Positions 22,278-33,472 of a stretch of 64,000 nt of DNA are shown here, piece after piece (position 1 is the first letter of the stretch; each line of letters begins with the position of its first letter). A model generated the notes under the pieces. That model had not been told where the DNA came from. It saw only the letters and a list, made by a program, of their open reading frames with translations, and made no database searches. The DNA is taken from the NCBI GenBank assembly GCA_028023455.1, contig JAQFVV010006208.1, positions 10,648,963-10,712,962 on the forward strand. Direction: 5' to 3'. Made by a program: the position numbers and the translations under genes. This DNA comes from Epiperipatus broadwayi (lineage: Eukaryota; Onychophora; Udeonychophora; Euonychophora; Peripatidae).

Positions 22278-22880
22278 CTAATTATAAATATAGGGGATTT
22301 GAACTCAGACTTTCAAGCACTTTCACTATCTACACTATTTCATACTATAGATGCACATGATCACACACATGCAGAAAAGATAAATAATCACCAATATACA
22401 TATTTTGTGCTGAACCAGCATTCATCAGTTGGTCCAGATTACCATCTTCCATACATATATATAATCAGTGTTTAGTCTATATTAAGATAGCAAATCCTTA
22501 CACTTTAATGGATGGGCTTCAACCTACTCCAACTCTTCAGCCATCCATACCACTGAAAATCTGATGACAGAATTCCCAAATCCCATGCTGATGCCAATAT
22601 TGTTGTCATGCCCATGGATGCCTGAAGAGTTAGAAGCTGGAGTAGATTGAAGCCTGTCCATTAAAGTGTAAGGATTTGCTATCTTAATATAGACTGAGCA
22701 CTGATTATATATATATATATATATATATGGGGTATGGTAGACTGGACCAACTGATAAGTGCTGTTTTAGCATGAAATACGAATAATGGTGATTTTTTTTT
22801 TTTCTGCATTGTGTGGCCATGTGTATCAGTAGTGTGGATAGTGAAAGGGCTTGAAAGTCTAAGTTCAAATCCTTTATATT
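22278..22880. mobile_element. Family B foldback: two units head to head
   Basis: The left unit (minus orientation, 22278-22560) and right unit (plus orientation, about 22625-22880) are mirror copies. AAATCCTTACACTTTAATGG at 22494 pairs with CATTAAAGTGTAAGGATTTG near 22661, and GATTTGAACTCAGACTTTCA pairs with TTGAAAGTCTAAGTTCAAATC. The outer ends look like the T-arm of a tRNA (GAGTTCAAATC). The left unit carries a hammerhead-like motif at 22385-22441. Confidence 0.75.
22385..22441 (-). ncRNA. Hammerhead-like motif, family B (core G12 mutated)
   Basis: Minus strand: stem I TAATC/GATTA and ACCAA/TTGGT with a UGG bulge, CTGATGA, stem II UGCU/AGCA with loop GGTTC, then AAAA instead of GAAA, helix III UA/UA with a two-base loop and the cleavage triplet GUA. 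The stem I design repeats that of 39933-39990, so ancestry is clear, but the G to A change should block activity. Confidence 0.6.
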
Positions 22881-22984
22881 AATCTTTATGTATAAGTTGT
22901 TTTTTAATACTCAATTTATTAATGAACACCAGGGGTATATATATATATATACCACCCAAGTTGCATCAAACTAAAATAAACATG

Positions 22985-23970
22985 AGTTTATTACACTCAT
23001 ATATATATATAAAACAATTCACTAGAATAAAACTACAAAATTTTAAAAAATGCCTATATAAAATTAAAGATTAAAATTCTTTGCTATAGCAAGCTTCGGC
23101 ATATTCTGCCATCTTCAGTAGCAATACGTTAATATTTAAATATTATCAAACTCTCACACCAGTAATGTTCACACGTGAATTATCTACTTTCCATAAATGA
23201 TGAATATTAACACAATGACACTGTTTATTCAATACATTATCTGTACTATTTATAAAATAGGACTCCTTAATTTTTCTTTTCCTCAAATCATTTTCCATAT
23301 ACAAAATAAAAACTCTATCAAAGCAGAAATCTCCATTACAAATCACTGCATGTTCTGCAAAAACAGATTTATACCTATCTGCAGAACAATGCAACTTATT
23401 ATACAATAATTCATGCTCCCTAATCCTCTTTTTCAATGCACATTTGGTCTCCCCAATGTAACTATAACCATAATGACATACCACTTAATATATAATATTA
23501 CATTTGTTGCTTTTATCAATAGAATCTTCGCCATTAATAATCAATCTTCCAGTATTTGCACCCACTTTAAATGTAACATTAAAATCAGCAGATACCAATG
23601 ATGTAATCTTATTACAAACAATATCCTTTATATAAGGCAATACTATCCATCTTTTCTTTTCCACATCATCTCTTCTCCATCTATTTCTATACCTGTATAA
23701 TGCACATAAAATATTTGTCCTGCTATATCCCACACCCAATAAGTCATTCACATACCTTTCAATATTAATCATTTTATCACTCTGGAATTTACATAAAACA
23801 TTATTTCTAAAAAGAAATGTTCTAAAACCAGCCAATTTATAGGTAAGTGGAACATTTGAATTTGGAAGAACAACTCTAACCGATAATGGTTTCAACACCA
23901 TTTTGCTATTAATTTTATTACTAAACACTAATCTTTGAATACAGTCTCTAATATAAAACATCTTTAGCAA
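22985..23970 (-). pseudogene. Penelope-like element P2: RT thumb plus GIY-YIG endonuclease, one stop
   Basis: Two minus-strand frames (23970-23485 and 23484-23146) form one reading frame broken by a single TAA at 23485-23487. The first part has YKLAGFRTFLFRN and LPYIKDIVCNKI, features of the thumb region of Penelope-type reverse transcriptases. The second has CHYGYSYIGETK followed by KKRIREHE, the YIG half and downstream Arg of a GIY-YIG nuclease. The stop falls in the GIY half (KCNIIY, stop, VVCHYG). The RT catalytic core is missing, so the copy is 5' truncated. Downstream lies a UTR with a hammerhead-like motif (23081-23124) and an AT-rich tail. Confidence 0.85.
23081..23124 (-). ncRNA. Hammerhead-like motif in Penelope-like P2 3' region, one core base missing
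   Basis: Minus strand: stem I TTGCTA/TAGCAA (six perfect pairs), CTGAAGA, stem II GGCA/TGCC with loop GAATA, then GAA followed by GCTTGCTA. If one A (15.1) were present after GAA, helix III GC/GC with a UU loop and the CUA triplet would complete a type I hammerhead. Penelope-like elements are known to carry such ribozymes in terminal repeats, which supports the reading. Confidence 0.6.
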
Positions 23971-24579
23971 TGAATAATACTCCTATAGTTGCAATAATTA
24001 TAAATCTGCATCTAATTAAACAAAGCTTTTGTTCATTACACATTACTCCTCATCTACTTCTTTTTAATGCGATTTCTACATATATAATAAATTTGCCTAA
24101 AATTGGTCCACGAATTTCTTGTAAATGTTTCTAGAGGAAATAATACAATAATTATATAAGTGTTGTGCGAGAATTATTTTCCATAACAAATCTTTATTTA
24201 CATTAAGAATTATACACACATATACATCTACCCACCTGTTATTTATAACACTATATTTATTTCATATCCAGAACATCCTATGTCTATGACAGAGTAGAAA
24301 TTGACAAAAGAAAAAGTTAGGAAAGCCACAATTTTTTAAAACCAATTCAAAAGCGAAGGTAACTCAGCGCTTATAATTGTATAATGCTTTCCTCAACAGT
24401 CCTTAATATCTCTGTAGATGTCCCAACTAATATAGTCCGATGCGATAAGAGACAACAACCATCTCTTACAGTGTCTACTTAATAACTGAGATACGGGTTA
24501 TTTACCTGTATCAATATATGTAATATATAGGGTATATGAGTACCGACTTTCACACGACCCACTACTCTCCACTCTATCT
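23971..24579. other. AT-rich spacer, nothing recognised
   Basis: No RT core of P2 was found upstream of its 5' truncation point. Confidence 0.35.
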
Positions 24580-24905
24580 CATAACACTGATACTCTTCAA
24601 CACATAAATGTTGAAAAGATAAATAATCACCAATACATGTATTTCATGCTAAACCAGCAATCAGTTGGTCCAGATTATCATCTCTACACATATATGCAAT
24701 AAGTGCTCAGATATATATTAAGATAGTCAATCTTCATACTCTAATGGACAGCCTTCAATCCACTCCACACTCCAACTCTTCAACCGACCATCCAATTGAA
24801 AATCTGACGATGGAACGCTCAAAGGCCACTCTGAGTCCGAGATTCTCGTCAAACCCATGTTGACCTAAAGTCAATCTGACCCCTCATGTACAGGACATAA
24901 TGGAA
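24580..24905 (-). mobile_element. Family B repeat copy, single unit
   Basis: Carries AAAGATAAATAATCACCAAT, ATGTATTTCATGCTAAACC and CAGTTGGTCCAGATTATCATC, then the GGACAGCCTTCAATCCACTCC block. The minus strand retains GAAATACATGTA and TTGGTGATTA, that is helix III, cleavage site and one strand of stem I, but CTGATGA has lost two bases. Confidence 0.65.
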
Positions 24906-25616
24906 ATTCGGCTAAATTTACTCCTGATCTGAATCCAAGATTATGGACACACAAACTGTTGCAATAATTACTACATATAGAAATCACCGACTTTTTTAAG
25001 ATATCTTTTTACGTTTTAATTTGTTCCTAAATTATTTTTATTTAATAAGATGAATTTATTAATTATACTGTTGAAATGCATAAATTTGTTTTCTTAAAAA
25101 AGTTTTCTTTACAATCACTTAGCCGGTCATTTACTTGGCGACTTTAATGAATTGCTGGTACCGAGCCAAAATTTAATGCAGTTTGTGCATAAAGTCGTTC
25201 GTTATGTATATTTTTATTTTCAGCTTCTTTTAAAACTTAAAATATTTTTTTTTTAAGTAGAGTGTTGCATATAAATATCTCATTTATATTTTTTTTCATT
25301 AAAGCAATTAATTTAATTTAACTGTTTACATACAGATGTGGAAAAAAATTTCATGCATATAATCTTCTATAACAGCATAACACAAAATGTAATTAAAATT
25401 TCACGCCTTTAAAAATATTCAAATGCAAGATAAACATCTACTCTTTATAATAAATGGCATTCTATTAATTAGTTCATTTAGTTTTATTTTAAAATCATAA
25501 ACTTCTATTCACTGGTAATAGGTTATTTAATTTATATATAAACAAAATAAATTACTGACACACAATATGTGCAAACTGAGAGTACAGACGACCCTATTGT
25601 AATATATATATATATA
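24906..25616. other. AT-rich spacer, nothing recognised
   Basis: No coding or repeat signal identified. Confidence 0.35.
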
Positions 25617-25985
25617 ACAGAAGAACAATACAGACTTCAAACAACTCAACGAAATATGAGAGATGTTAGGAGTAACAAGTAGAGATCGAAAACGAAACAC
25701 ATGAGCGAGAGATCAACAGATGCTACTGACATCACCGAAAAAATTAAGAGACTAAAATGAACATATAGTTAGAAGAGATGATAATAGATGAACAGTTGAA
25801 AGTTTTAAACTGGATTGCAAGAAGTTGTAAAAGACCTAGAAAAAGATCGCATGTGAGATGGGTGGATAAAATAAGGAAATGTGCTGGTGTGATGTATAGG
25901 AGAGGCTAGAGATCGGAGATTGAATTTGGAGAGACTTTCAGCCTGCAGTGGATCGATAATAGTTGAAAATTTAATGAAAATACTG
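25617..25985 (+). mobile_element. RTE-like LINE, 5'-truncated 3' end
   Basis: Begins in the conserved C-terminal coding region (EEQYRLQTTQRNMRDV) and runs through gaagagatgataatagatga, gtgagatgggtggataaaat and cctgcagtggatcgataata to GTTGAAAATTTAATGAAAAT. There is no minisatellite expansion. Confidence 0.8.
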
Positions 25986-26062
25986 CATCAATTAAAAAGA
26001 AGCATTGCAAATTGAAATTACATTAACTAGTAATTATATTTTTTGTTAGAAATACTTTAAAG

Positions 26063-26343
26063 CAGGGGTAGTCAACCTTTTTATACCTACCGCCCATTTT
26101 TGTATCTGTTAGTAAAAATTTTCTAATCTCCCACAAGTTCCACAGTAATGGTGATTTATAGAGTAGGGAAATAACTTTAATTTATAAAGCAGAGTTATAG
26201 CAAGCTAAAGCATATAAATCTCTGTGAAATTTTAAAAAGTCAATTAAATTAAAAAAAAAGAAAGAGCTTCAAAACCCCTACCGCCCACTATGAAGGCTGG
26301 AACGTCCACTAGTGGGCGGTAGGGACCAGAATGACTACCACTG
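26063..26343. mobile_element. hAT MITE, 281 bp, with exact 8-bp target-site duplication
   Basis: Starts CAGGGGTAGTCAACC and ends ATGACTACCACTG, flanked on both sides by CTTTAAAG (26055-26062 and 26344-26351). Subterminal TACCGCCCA and TGGGCGGTA are inverted. Length, ends and duplication size are all typical of hAT non-autonomous elements. Intact duplication suggests a fairly young insertion. Confidence 0.92.
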
Positions 26344-26385
26344 CTTTAAAGTAAAAGTGCTTTCGACTTTTAGCTAATGTTACAA

Positions 26386-26409
26386 ATAATAATAATAATA
26401 ATAATAATA
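26386..26409 (+). repeat. (AAT)n microsatellite
   Basis: About eight perfect AAT units. Confidence 0.9.
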
Positions 26410-26570
26410 TTTATATGTACAAAGATTGAAAATGCAGTATAACAAGGTGTGATATGTTGGACTATTGCCATTATGTTGAATGTATAGAAAATTTTAAACT
26501 TTATTTAAACTTTCCAAATACAAATAACTTGTTAGTAATAACACACAAATAAGCAATACAGGTTAGTAAT

Positions 26571-26615
26571 ACACAACGTTTCAAGTAGTATTATTCTCCA
26601 CTCTTCTTCAGGTGT
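26571..26615 (-). ncRNA. Hammerhead-like motif, family D
   Basis: Minus strand: ACAC/GTGT stem I, CTGAAGA, a stem II of about six pairs (AGAGTGG with CTACTT, one bulged G), GAAA, a four-base palindrome ACGT as helix III and a GUU triplet. All core letters are present, but helix III without a loop could only form between two molecules. Weaker than families A and B. Confidence 0.45.
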
Positions 26616-26633
26616 TGCTGGTCTATATGCACA

Positions 26634-26725
26634 GTGACAATATTTGCTTAGAAGTTGAACTCGCAACTTTAGATTCCTGAATATCGAATTTAAGGCAAAC
26701 GCTCTACCAACTGAGCTATTCTGTC
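26634..26725 (-). repeat. tRNA-like head of family D
   Basis: GACAGAATAGCTCAGTTGG and TAGAGC give a textbook A box. GCGAGTTCAACTT is a B box. The anticodon arm is enlarged by a 10- to 15-base insertion, so this is not a functional tRNA gene; it may act as an internal RNA polymerase III promoter. Confidence 0.7.
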
Positions 26726-27480
26726 AAAGGCAACATGTAGTAAAAATTTGATATATTTATATAAGGATTGGTTCAAATCCTCCTGAGTCCTTCAATTTTT
26801 TTTTATATTGAGGCTAATTATGTTTTTATTTTAATTTTATTTTTTCCTAAGAACAAGATTAATTAGAGGCTTCCATGCATTGTGTATTGCCACACTGGGT
26901 TGACTTATAGGATTATTCGATATTCAAGAATCTAAAGGTGCGAGTTCAACTTTTAAGCGAATATTGTCACTGTGCATATAAGCCAGCAACACCTGAACAA
27001 GAGTGGAGAATAATACTACTCAAAACGTTGTGTAATTACTAACATGTATTGTCTATTTGTGTGTTATTACTAATAAGGTTTGTATTTGGAAAGTTTAAAT
27101 AAAGTTTAAAATTTTCTATACATTCAACGTTCACTCATAAGTGATGACAATAGTCCAACATATCACATCTTATAATATACCATTATTACAAACCTTCAGA
27201 CAAATACAGTAACATTCACAATTAATTTAGGTTTTTTCATAAATAACTATGGGATTTAAAGAGAATGTTTTTAAAAATTTATAGATTTAAATGTTGGAAA
27301 TTTATTAGGAATTCTCTGTGTATTCTTATAGCTAATTTCCCAGCTATGGTTTAACAATGCGTAATACCAATTAAAACAGGAATTGCAAATTAAAATTATA
27401 TCATCCAGTAATTTTATTTTTCTGAAATTTTGCTTTTAAATTCAATTTTAATAAACTGATTCTTAGCAAAGATTTTCATT

Positions 27481-27588
27481 GTTTTTTTTTTTTTCATTTG
27501 TCATAGCATCGGCCGGAAAGTGAACCGCTAACCCGGGACAACTGCTTGTAAGGCAGCTGTGCTGACCACTCGGCCACCAACGCTTGAC
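27481..27588 (-). mobile_element. tRNA-Val-like SINE, copy S6, with 12-bp target-site duplication
   Basis: Direct repeats AAGATTTTCATT at 27469-27480 and 27589-27600. The minus strand has TGGCCGAGTGGTCAGC (A box), CTTACAAG (anticodon TAC) and GGTTCACTTTCCG (diverged B box), ending with an A-rich tail. Confidence 0.9.
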
Positions 27589-27744
27589 AAGATTTTCATT
27601 TTTGTATACTAATTAAATACATATTGGAAAGTTTTTGTAGATAATATACAATTTCATAGAGTTTGTCAGAAAGTTTGTAAATACATTTCCTTGTTATAAT
27701 ATGAAGGATGATTGCCGCCATCTAAATATTAATTGTTAAATGTC

Positions 27745-28165
27745 TTTTAGACAAATTCAAACTTTATTAATGATTAGTAGTAGCACATAGGTTAGTATAT
27801 AATACAATGTTTAAGTAATCTTATTCTCGTCTCTTTTGCAGATGTTGCTCACCTGACCAGTGACTGTACTAAACTTGTAATTGAATCAGGGCCTTTAAAT
27901 TTATGGATTCTGAATTTCTCAACTAGACTTTGACAGAATATAGTTGGTTACACTAATATCTTAAATTCAATATTCACAAATCTAAAGACCCTTTATTTAA
28001 TTACTATGCTAGTATATCACTAGTCGGGAAGAGAGAAAAATAATACCAGTTGAAACATTGTGTTATATACTAACTTATGTGCTATCACTAATGTTTAAAT
28101 AAAGTTTAAATTTTTCTAAACAACATTTAATATATAATGCTATGTGATGGAAATAGTCCAATTTT
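27745..28165. mobile_element. Second family D foldback, more decayed
   Basis: The blocks caaactttattaatgattag and ctaatgtttaaataaagtttaa are mirrored around a centre near 27930, where a diverged tRNA-like head (GACAGAATATAGTTGGTTA) occurs. Hammerhead core letters are largely lost. Confidence 0.55.
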
Positions 28166-28235
28166 TCAAATACAATCCCATATTCTTTCATTCAGATTTT
28201 ACATGAACATTGTTCAAATAAGACAAAATTATATT

Positions 28236-28618
28236 AACACAGAGACAAAGCTCTCCATACAGTAGCACCATTCAGTGCAAACCAGAATAATCAATGGATG
28301 CAGAAAGGTTTGTGAAAATCCCTATCTAGTGCCTACTCATCAAATATCCTCAGACTAATTTCTAGCCTGTGGCTTATATCGTTGAGGAGTCTCAGATCTG
28401 AAAGCATTGCACCTAGATCTCAAATCCGAGGCTTCTCATTGATGAAATCCACAAGCTAAAAACTAGTCTGAGAATATTGGATTAGTCACTAGATAGGTAT
28501 TTTATGCATAAACCTTCCTGCATCCATTGATTACTGTGGCTTGTACAGAGAGTTTTGCTTCTGTGTAAACAGCTTGTGTAAGCATAAAGAATAATGATCA
28601 TGTGATGTTTAATGGTTT
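28236..28618. mobile_element. Family A inverted dimer with 11-bp target-site duplication
   Basis: Perfect direct repeats AAAATTATATT at 28225-28235 and 28619-28629. A minus-orientation unit (ctctccatacagtagcacc ... gatctgaaagcattgcacc) meets a plus-orientation unit (atctcaaatccgaggcttctc ... gagttttgcttctgtg). Both hammerhead regions are mutated (for example ATTGATGA and TAAAAAC). Confidence 0.85.
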
Positions 28619-28639
28619 AAAATTATATTGAATATGTAA

Positions 28640-29440
28640 TATTTTAATTGCTGACCAAAAGGCATTTCAATACTTTTTTTTCACAAGGATTATTTCCCAC
28701 AATGAAGTAACAAATTTCTATATATTTCAAATTATATTTTTTACAAGATTGCTTCTTATTTCTTTATACCCAATCAAAGTTTGTTCTAGTTCATTGGACA
28801 TGTAGTAGAAGAGGATTTCTTGTTAGTTCATCTAAACCTAGAACAAAATAACCATCATACACATTAATAGAGAAAACTTGTTTAGCTTCAGGGTTGCCAA
28901 TAGTAATAGATGGTTTCCTGGCAACATCAAAAGGTAAAAGTTATCTCTGTTTACATGGATATATAATTTCTATCTCTTTATCACATTAAAAATCCATGGG
29001 AGTAATTAATTTAACATATACAACTTTTTGAAGAGTATAGAAAAAAATAATGTAGCAAGGTAATTTTCATTATTAGTATCTGAAAAGTTTAAAATTTAAA
29101 AAAATCAAGAGAAAAAAAATGTACTTAAATATATACTTGCAGGAAAGTATGTTGGCATGAATGATTGAATATTATATTAAACATTTTAATTAGGAAAATA
29201 TAATTAAATGAGACAGATTAATTAGAAAAAAATATAAAAGAAAACAAGGTAATTAAATCATCTACAGTTTGATAAAAAAAAACAGGAAAAAGAGTTTAAA
29301 AAGATAAAACATTATATTTTTATATATTTTTATATAAGATTACATTCTTGTGTTACTTTGTGGAGACAAGTGATAATTATATAAAACTAATCTGTAGTAT
29401 TTAGTTCAAAAAATTAGATAAGAAGATAATTGTGTTGTAA
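28640..29440. other. AT-rich spacer, nothing recognised
   Basis: One short hairpin (gttgccaatag ... tcctggcaac near 28891-28925). Otherwise featureless. Confidence 0.35.
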
Positions 29441-30285
29441 AAAATTTAAGTACTTACGAGTTTTCCAGTAAACAAATATAGCAATTCATATTTTTGATAA
29501 ATCTACAGTTTCATGAGCCTACAGAAAATGTTTACAAAAAAATGGATGATAGGAAACATTATATTTAATAATTACATTTTATTTTTATTATTACTGTTAT
29601 TTTAAAAAAAGAAATTATAGTGGAATCCCTAAAGGCCTCCAAAATAGTAAAGAATTTTTTAGACAAATCTACCATTTTTATTCAATTGTTAACATTATTT
29701 TTTAAAAATTAAATTTTCTGAAATGAAAGTATAATTCAGATTCTTATATCATTGTGCATTTTTTCTTGAATTATTTTCTCACTGTCTAGCTATATAATTT
29801 ATTTACATTGTAATTAATTTTTTTAATTCTAGTTCAAATGTGGGTACTAGTGAGTTTAGAATATGCTTCATATCATGATTATTAATGCACACTTTACTGG
29901 AGGATAGGATCCTGTATCTTTGGAATACTACACTACATCATGTTCTTTGAAGGAAGGCCCTAAATTTTGATCATGATAATTTACTGGGAAAAAACTGCTG
30001 ACAAAAAGAAACACTGAGTTGAAGCCAAAGTATGACAACATTAACAGAGCATCTTGTCACTTCCAAACTGTAATATAAGTAAAAAAAAAAATTAAATAAA
30101 ATTTTTAATGAAATTTATCAGAATTTGTTAATTTTTTTAAAATTTAACAATGGATTTATTATTATTTTTTATTTAACAACTAACACATCTTCTGGAGATT
30201 GTAGGCCCTTGAAACTGTATATTTATCAAAAATACGGGCTGCCATCTTGGTTTACTGGAAAACCCACAAGTACCAAATTTTAGTT
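29441..30285. mobile_element. TIR element of about 845 bp, non-coding
   Basis: The left end (GTACTTACGAGTTTTCCAGT, ATTTTTGATAAATCTACAGT, TTCATGAGCCTACAG) is the reverse complement, with about 20% divergence, of the right end (CTGGAGATTGTAGGCCC, AACTGTATATTTATCAAAAA, TACTGGAAAACCCACAAGTA). Arms are about 90 bp. The inside is AT-rich without a transposase. Superfamily unknown. Confidence 0.65.
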
Positions 30286-31436
30286 CAGTATACTTATGGG
30301 TTTTTTAAAGGTGATAAAAAGAAAAAAGTTGCAATTTAATTTATTCTAAAATTTATTCTTGATTTAAGAGAGTTTAAAGAGTTCTCCAGATTAATTTCTT
30401 TTTAAAAGGTTTAAAAAAAAAGAAAAAGAAATTCTCTTTTAAATATGGATAATTAGGATCAATAAAAATGTGTAAAAAGTGTTATTTTAAACAAAATATA
30501 TAATAATATTTCAGATTATCATATAATTATAAAATTTAGATAAAAAAGAAAACACAATAATTATGTAGCAATCAATAAATGTGTTATATGATAAAGAAAT
30601 ACAATGTGCGTGAGCATACTTATAAATTTATTCATGAACACATAAGAATTGTCTGAGAATTAAATAAAAAATAGCAGCATAATACATTTTAATTTCAAAT
30701 AAATTATTCACTATTACAAATATGATTAAGTATATTTGTCATGCAGGAAGATTTAGATCCATGCATTAATCACATTGATATATGCTTTTATGTGTATGGT
30801 CGTGATTATATAAATACAATATAATTATTTATTATTATAGTACATGTTATACTTAAGACTTATTTTCAATATTTAAAGCATTATTTAGGAATAGAAGTGA
30901 TTAAAAAGCAAGAATATTGTTTACCAGGAATGGGATCTGAAAGCTGACCATCTTTATGAATTATGAGTTTTGTATGCATAGCGGTAAGATCCGAAGACTG
31001 ACCAACTCTTAAAATTATTAGTTTTATGAGGATGTGTGTGTGATTACCTAAAATGTTTACCCAGATTTACACTAATGTTTTATATTATATATACATGTGT
31101 GTGTATATAATGGCCTTGAATTTAAATGCGACTAAGTAAATAGCTTATATCATTAACATGTAGAATATTATCCTACATGCATTGAAGGCTTACAGTATTT
31201 GTTAATAGCAATCAGTACTTGATCATAGGGTCATATTACTATATTATATGTTATGGTTTAAACATTAATATTTTTAGAGTTTGATTTAACATGAATATTT
31301 TTCAGAGAGTTTTAAATGTTGCGCATCCTTTCCTATAAGTTGTTGTTAAACATCAGTTAAAATGTTAAAAATAAGACGATTCAAGAAATAATATTGGCGT
31401 ATGTTACACAACATTTACAAAACTTAGTATATGCGG
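30286..31436. other. AT-rich spacer with an imperfect direct repeat
   Basis: Two related pieces at about 30929-30980 and 30988-31035 (gatctgaaagctgaccatc / gatccgaagactgaccaac). A (TG)n stretch lies near 31095. No gene seen. Confidence 0.4.
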
Positions 31437-31722
31437 GATTCGAACTCAGACTTTTACATGACCCACAACTCTGAGTGCTATCTTATATTGCTGACCCACC
31501 TGATCACACACATGTTGAAAAAATAAATAATCACTAATAGACGTATTTAATGCTAAACCAGCACTCATCAGTTGGTCCAGATTACTGTTTCCACACATAT
31601 ACGTATATTGGTGATTATCTATTTTTTCAACATGTGTGTGATCAGATGGGTCAGCAATATAAGATGGTACTGAGAGTTGTTGGTCGTGTGAAAGTCTGAG
31701 TTCAAATCCTGCATAAATTACA
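31437..31722. mobile_element. Family B foldback, short
   Basis: GGATTCGAACTCAGACTTTT at 31437 is mirrored by GAAAGTCTGAGTTCAAATCC near 31691. ATGTTGAAAAAATAAATAA is mirrored by ATCTATTTTTTCAACATGTG. The left unit keeps CTGATGA on the minus strand (CTCATCAG, near 31566), but the GAAA box reads TTAAA. Confidence 0.7.
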
Positions 31723-32462
31723 TATATAAATGCAGGTGTTAAGCCTGTACAATGTATTAAAAGTTAGTATACCAACTAAAATCATAGAATAATTTACAGA
31801 TTGTCCGGATAGACATGTTAAAGGCTGATATACATTTCTATATCTCTGCAAAATAATACCAAAATTAGTAGCAACATGCAAACAAAATTACCTGTTATTT
31901 TTAAGAGAAATATCTTAGATATGATTTGCATTTTGAAGATTTATCACTGAGATTCCTGCTGAAATGAAATAAAAAATATTATCCTGCTTTTGGATCCAAC
32001 ATTAAAAATATATATGGGATATAAGATGAGAGTATTAAAAAGATATTTGTAAAGAGATGTACTTTGATTCCAGATCATTTTTTTGCTTAGATACTTGGTA
32101 CAAAGTAAATGAATATCACTGAATTTTAAGAGAAGACAAGTAGAAATTGGAACTTCACCACTCAAAGTATGAATCAAGTTTTTTACTACCATTAATGGTG
32201 AATTTCAGGAAATTATTTTGTAATGATCACTATGTCCTAATGTTAGATTGTGAAAAGTGTAATAGCCTAAAATGCATAATAGAAAAGGTTACTTCTGAAG
32301 CATCTTCAGCTAGTGTAGACAGATTTTTTTTTGGTTTAAAAGCTTTAAAATAGAATGGAAACCGAAAAGATATTTAAATTAGTGATTTTAACCAGTATTA
32401 AAACTTAATTTATTTTTGCATGTCTTTCTCAAAAATTTTTTTGTATTTTGCATTATCATTTA
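31723..32462. other. Spacer, nothing recognised
   Basis: The open frame 32147-32353 (68 codons) has no recognisable similarity or signal and I do not count it as a gene. Confidence 0.3.
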
Positions 32463-32830
32463 TTCAGATTAAGAAGTATGAAGAGATGCATGTTATGAGT
32501 AACAATAAGAGATTGAAAATGCAATATATGGGTAAGAGAAAAAACAGGTGTTATTGACCTCATTGTAAAAATTAAAAAGACTGAAGTGGAGTTGGGTTGA
32601 ACATATTGTTAGAAGAGATGATAATAGATGGACAATTAAAATCTTAAGCTGGATTCCAACAGACTGTAAAAAACCCAGAAACATACCACATGTGAGATGG
32701 ATGGATGGATGAAATACGAAAGTGTGCAAGGGTGATGTGGAGAAGAGAAGCTAAAGATGAGAAAAGATGGATTGAACTTTGAGAGACCTTCATCCTGTAG
32801 TGGATTAATAATGGTTGATGTTGATGAATT
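32463..32830 (+). mobile_element. RTE-like LINE, 5'-truncated 3' end
   Basis: Begins AGATTAAGAAGTATGAAGAG and continues through caggtgttattgacctcatt, gatgataatagatggacaat and cacatgtgagatggatggat to cttcatcctgtagtggatta. It is one of the better preserved short copies; the minus-strand frames over it are shadows. Confidence 0.8.
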
Positions 32831-33472
32831 ATATTTAATAAGATTAATACTTAACATTAACTAACACTTATTTTAATCTATCTCTAAATACATATAGTTT
32901 ATATTTATTGTGATTTACTAAGACTAATAAATGATAAAAAATTGGCATTTTGCTGAAAGATGTAAATCACAATGAAGCCTATTATCTCAGTATTGTTAAT
33001 GTTAGAGAACATTACAGCATAGATCATCAAATGCTCTAATACATGCAAATACAATTATAACTGGTTTAAACCTCCTCCCTTCAAAAATTGCTGACAAATT
33101 TATGAAATTATTTGATGATGCCCAAAGATGATGGTAAAGACACTATGTTGTAAGACCTGGATACTTTTATGAAAGCTTGGATGTTTAACACACCTCTCAC
33201 TGCTAATCAGGTGGCACACTCATACACCAGACTTCTAAACCCAAGAGTGATAGAATGAGGAAACGCATCATTAGAACAAAATTGCAAGCATTCTTCACAA
33301 TATTTCTAAAATAGCAATCTAATAAAATCTGTGGACATTGGTGAAGTTGAACTTTTCCTTGATTATCTTAAATCAGGAAAAGCCCCAGGAGCAGATAACA
33401 TACTTTCAGAGTTTCTAGAAAGAATTAGCATCTAAAGCATGGTTGAGAAAAATATTAAGAAATATTATTCAT

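Larger units (their letters stand above)
26443..27172. mobile_element. Family D foldback: tRNA-headed repeat in inverted copies
   Basis: The left arm (26443-26725) and right arm (about 26890-27172) are inverted copies: GGTGTGATATGTTGGACTAT pairs with ATAGTCCAACATATCACATC, and CTTTATTTAAACTTTCCAAA pairs with TTTGGAAAGTTTAAATAAAG. The left unit, read on the minus strand, begins with a tRNA-like head (26725 to about 26634) and then carries a hammerhead-like core (26571-26615). The right unit has lost the tRNA A-box and its core is mutated (CTGAACA, CAAAACG). No coding capacity. Confidence 0.75.

Noticed and set aside
22524-22868. Minus-strand open frame of 114 codons
   Set aside because: It lies entirely in the family B foldback and includes an (AT)n run read as IYIYIYIY. 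No protein similarity.
26634-26725. Possible functional tRNA gene
   Set aside because: A and B boxes are good but the anticodon arm is enlarged and the sequence is the head of a repeat.
32147-32353. Plus-strand open frame of 68 codons with several Cys
   Set aside because: No recognisable motif, no splice or promoter support, and AT-rich context; chance frame cannot be excluded.
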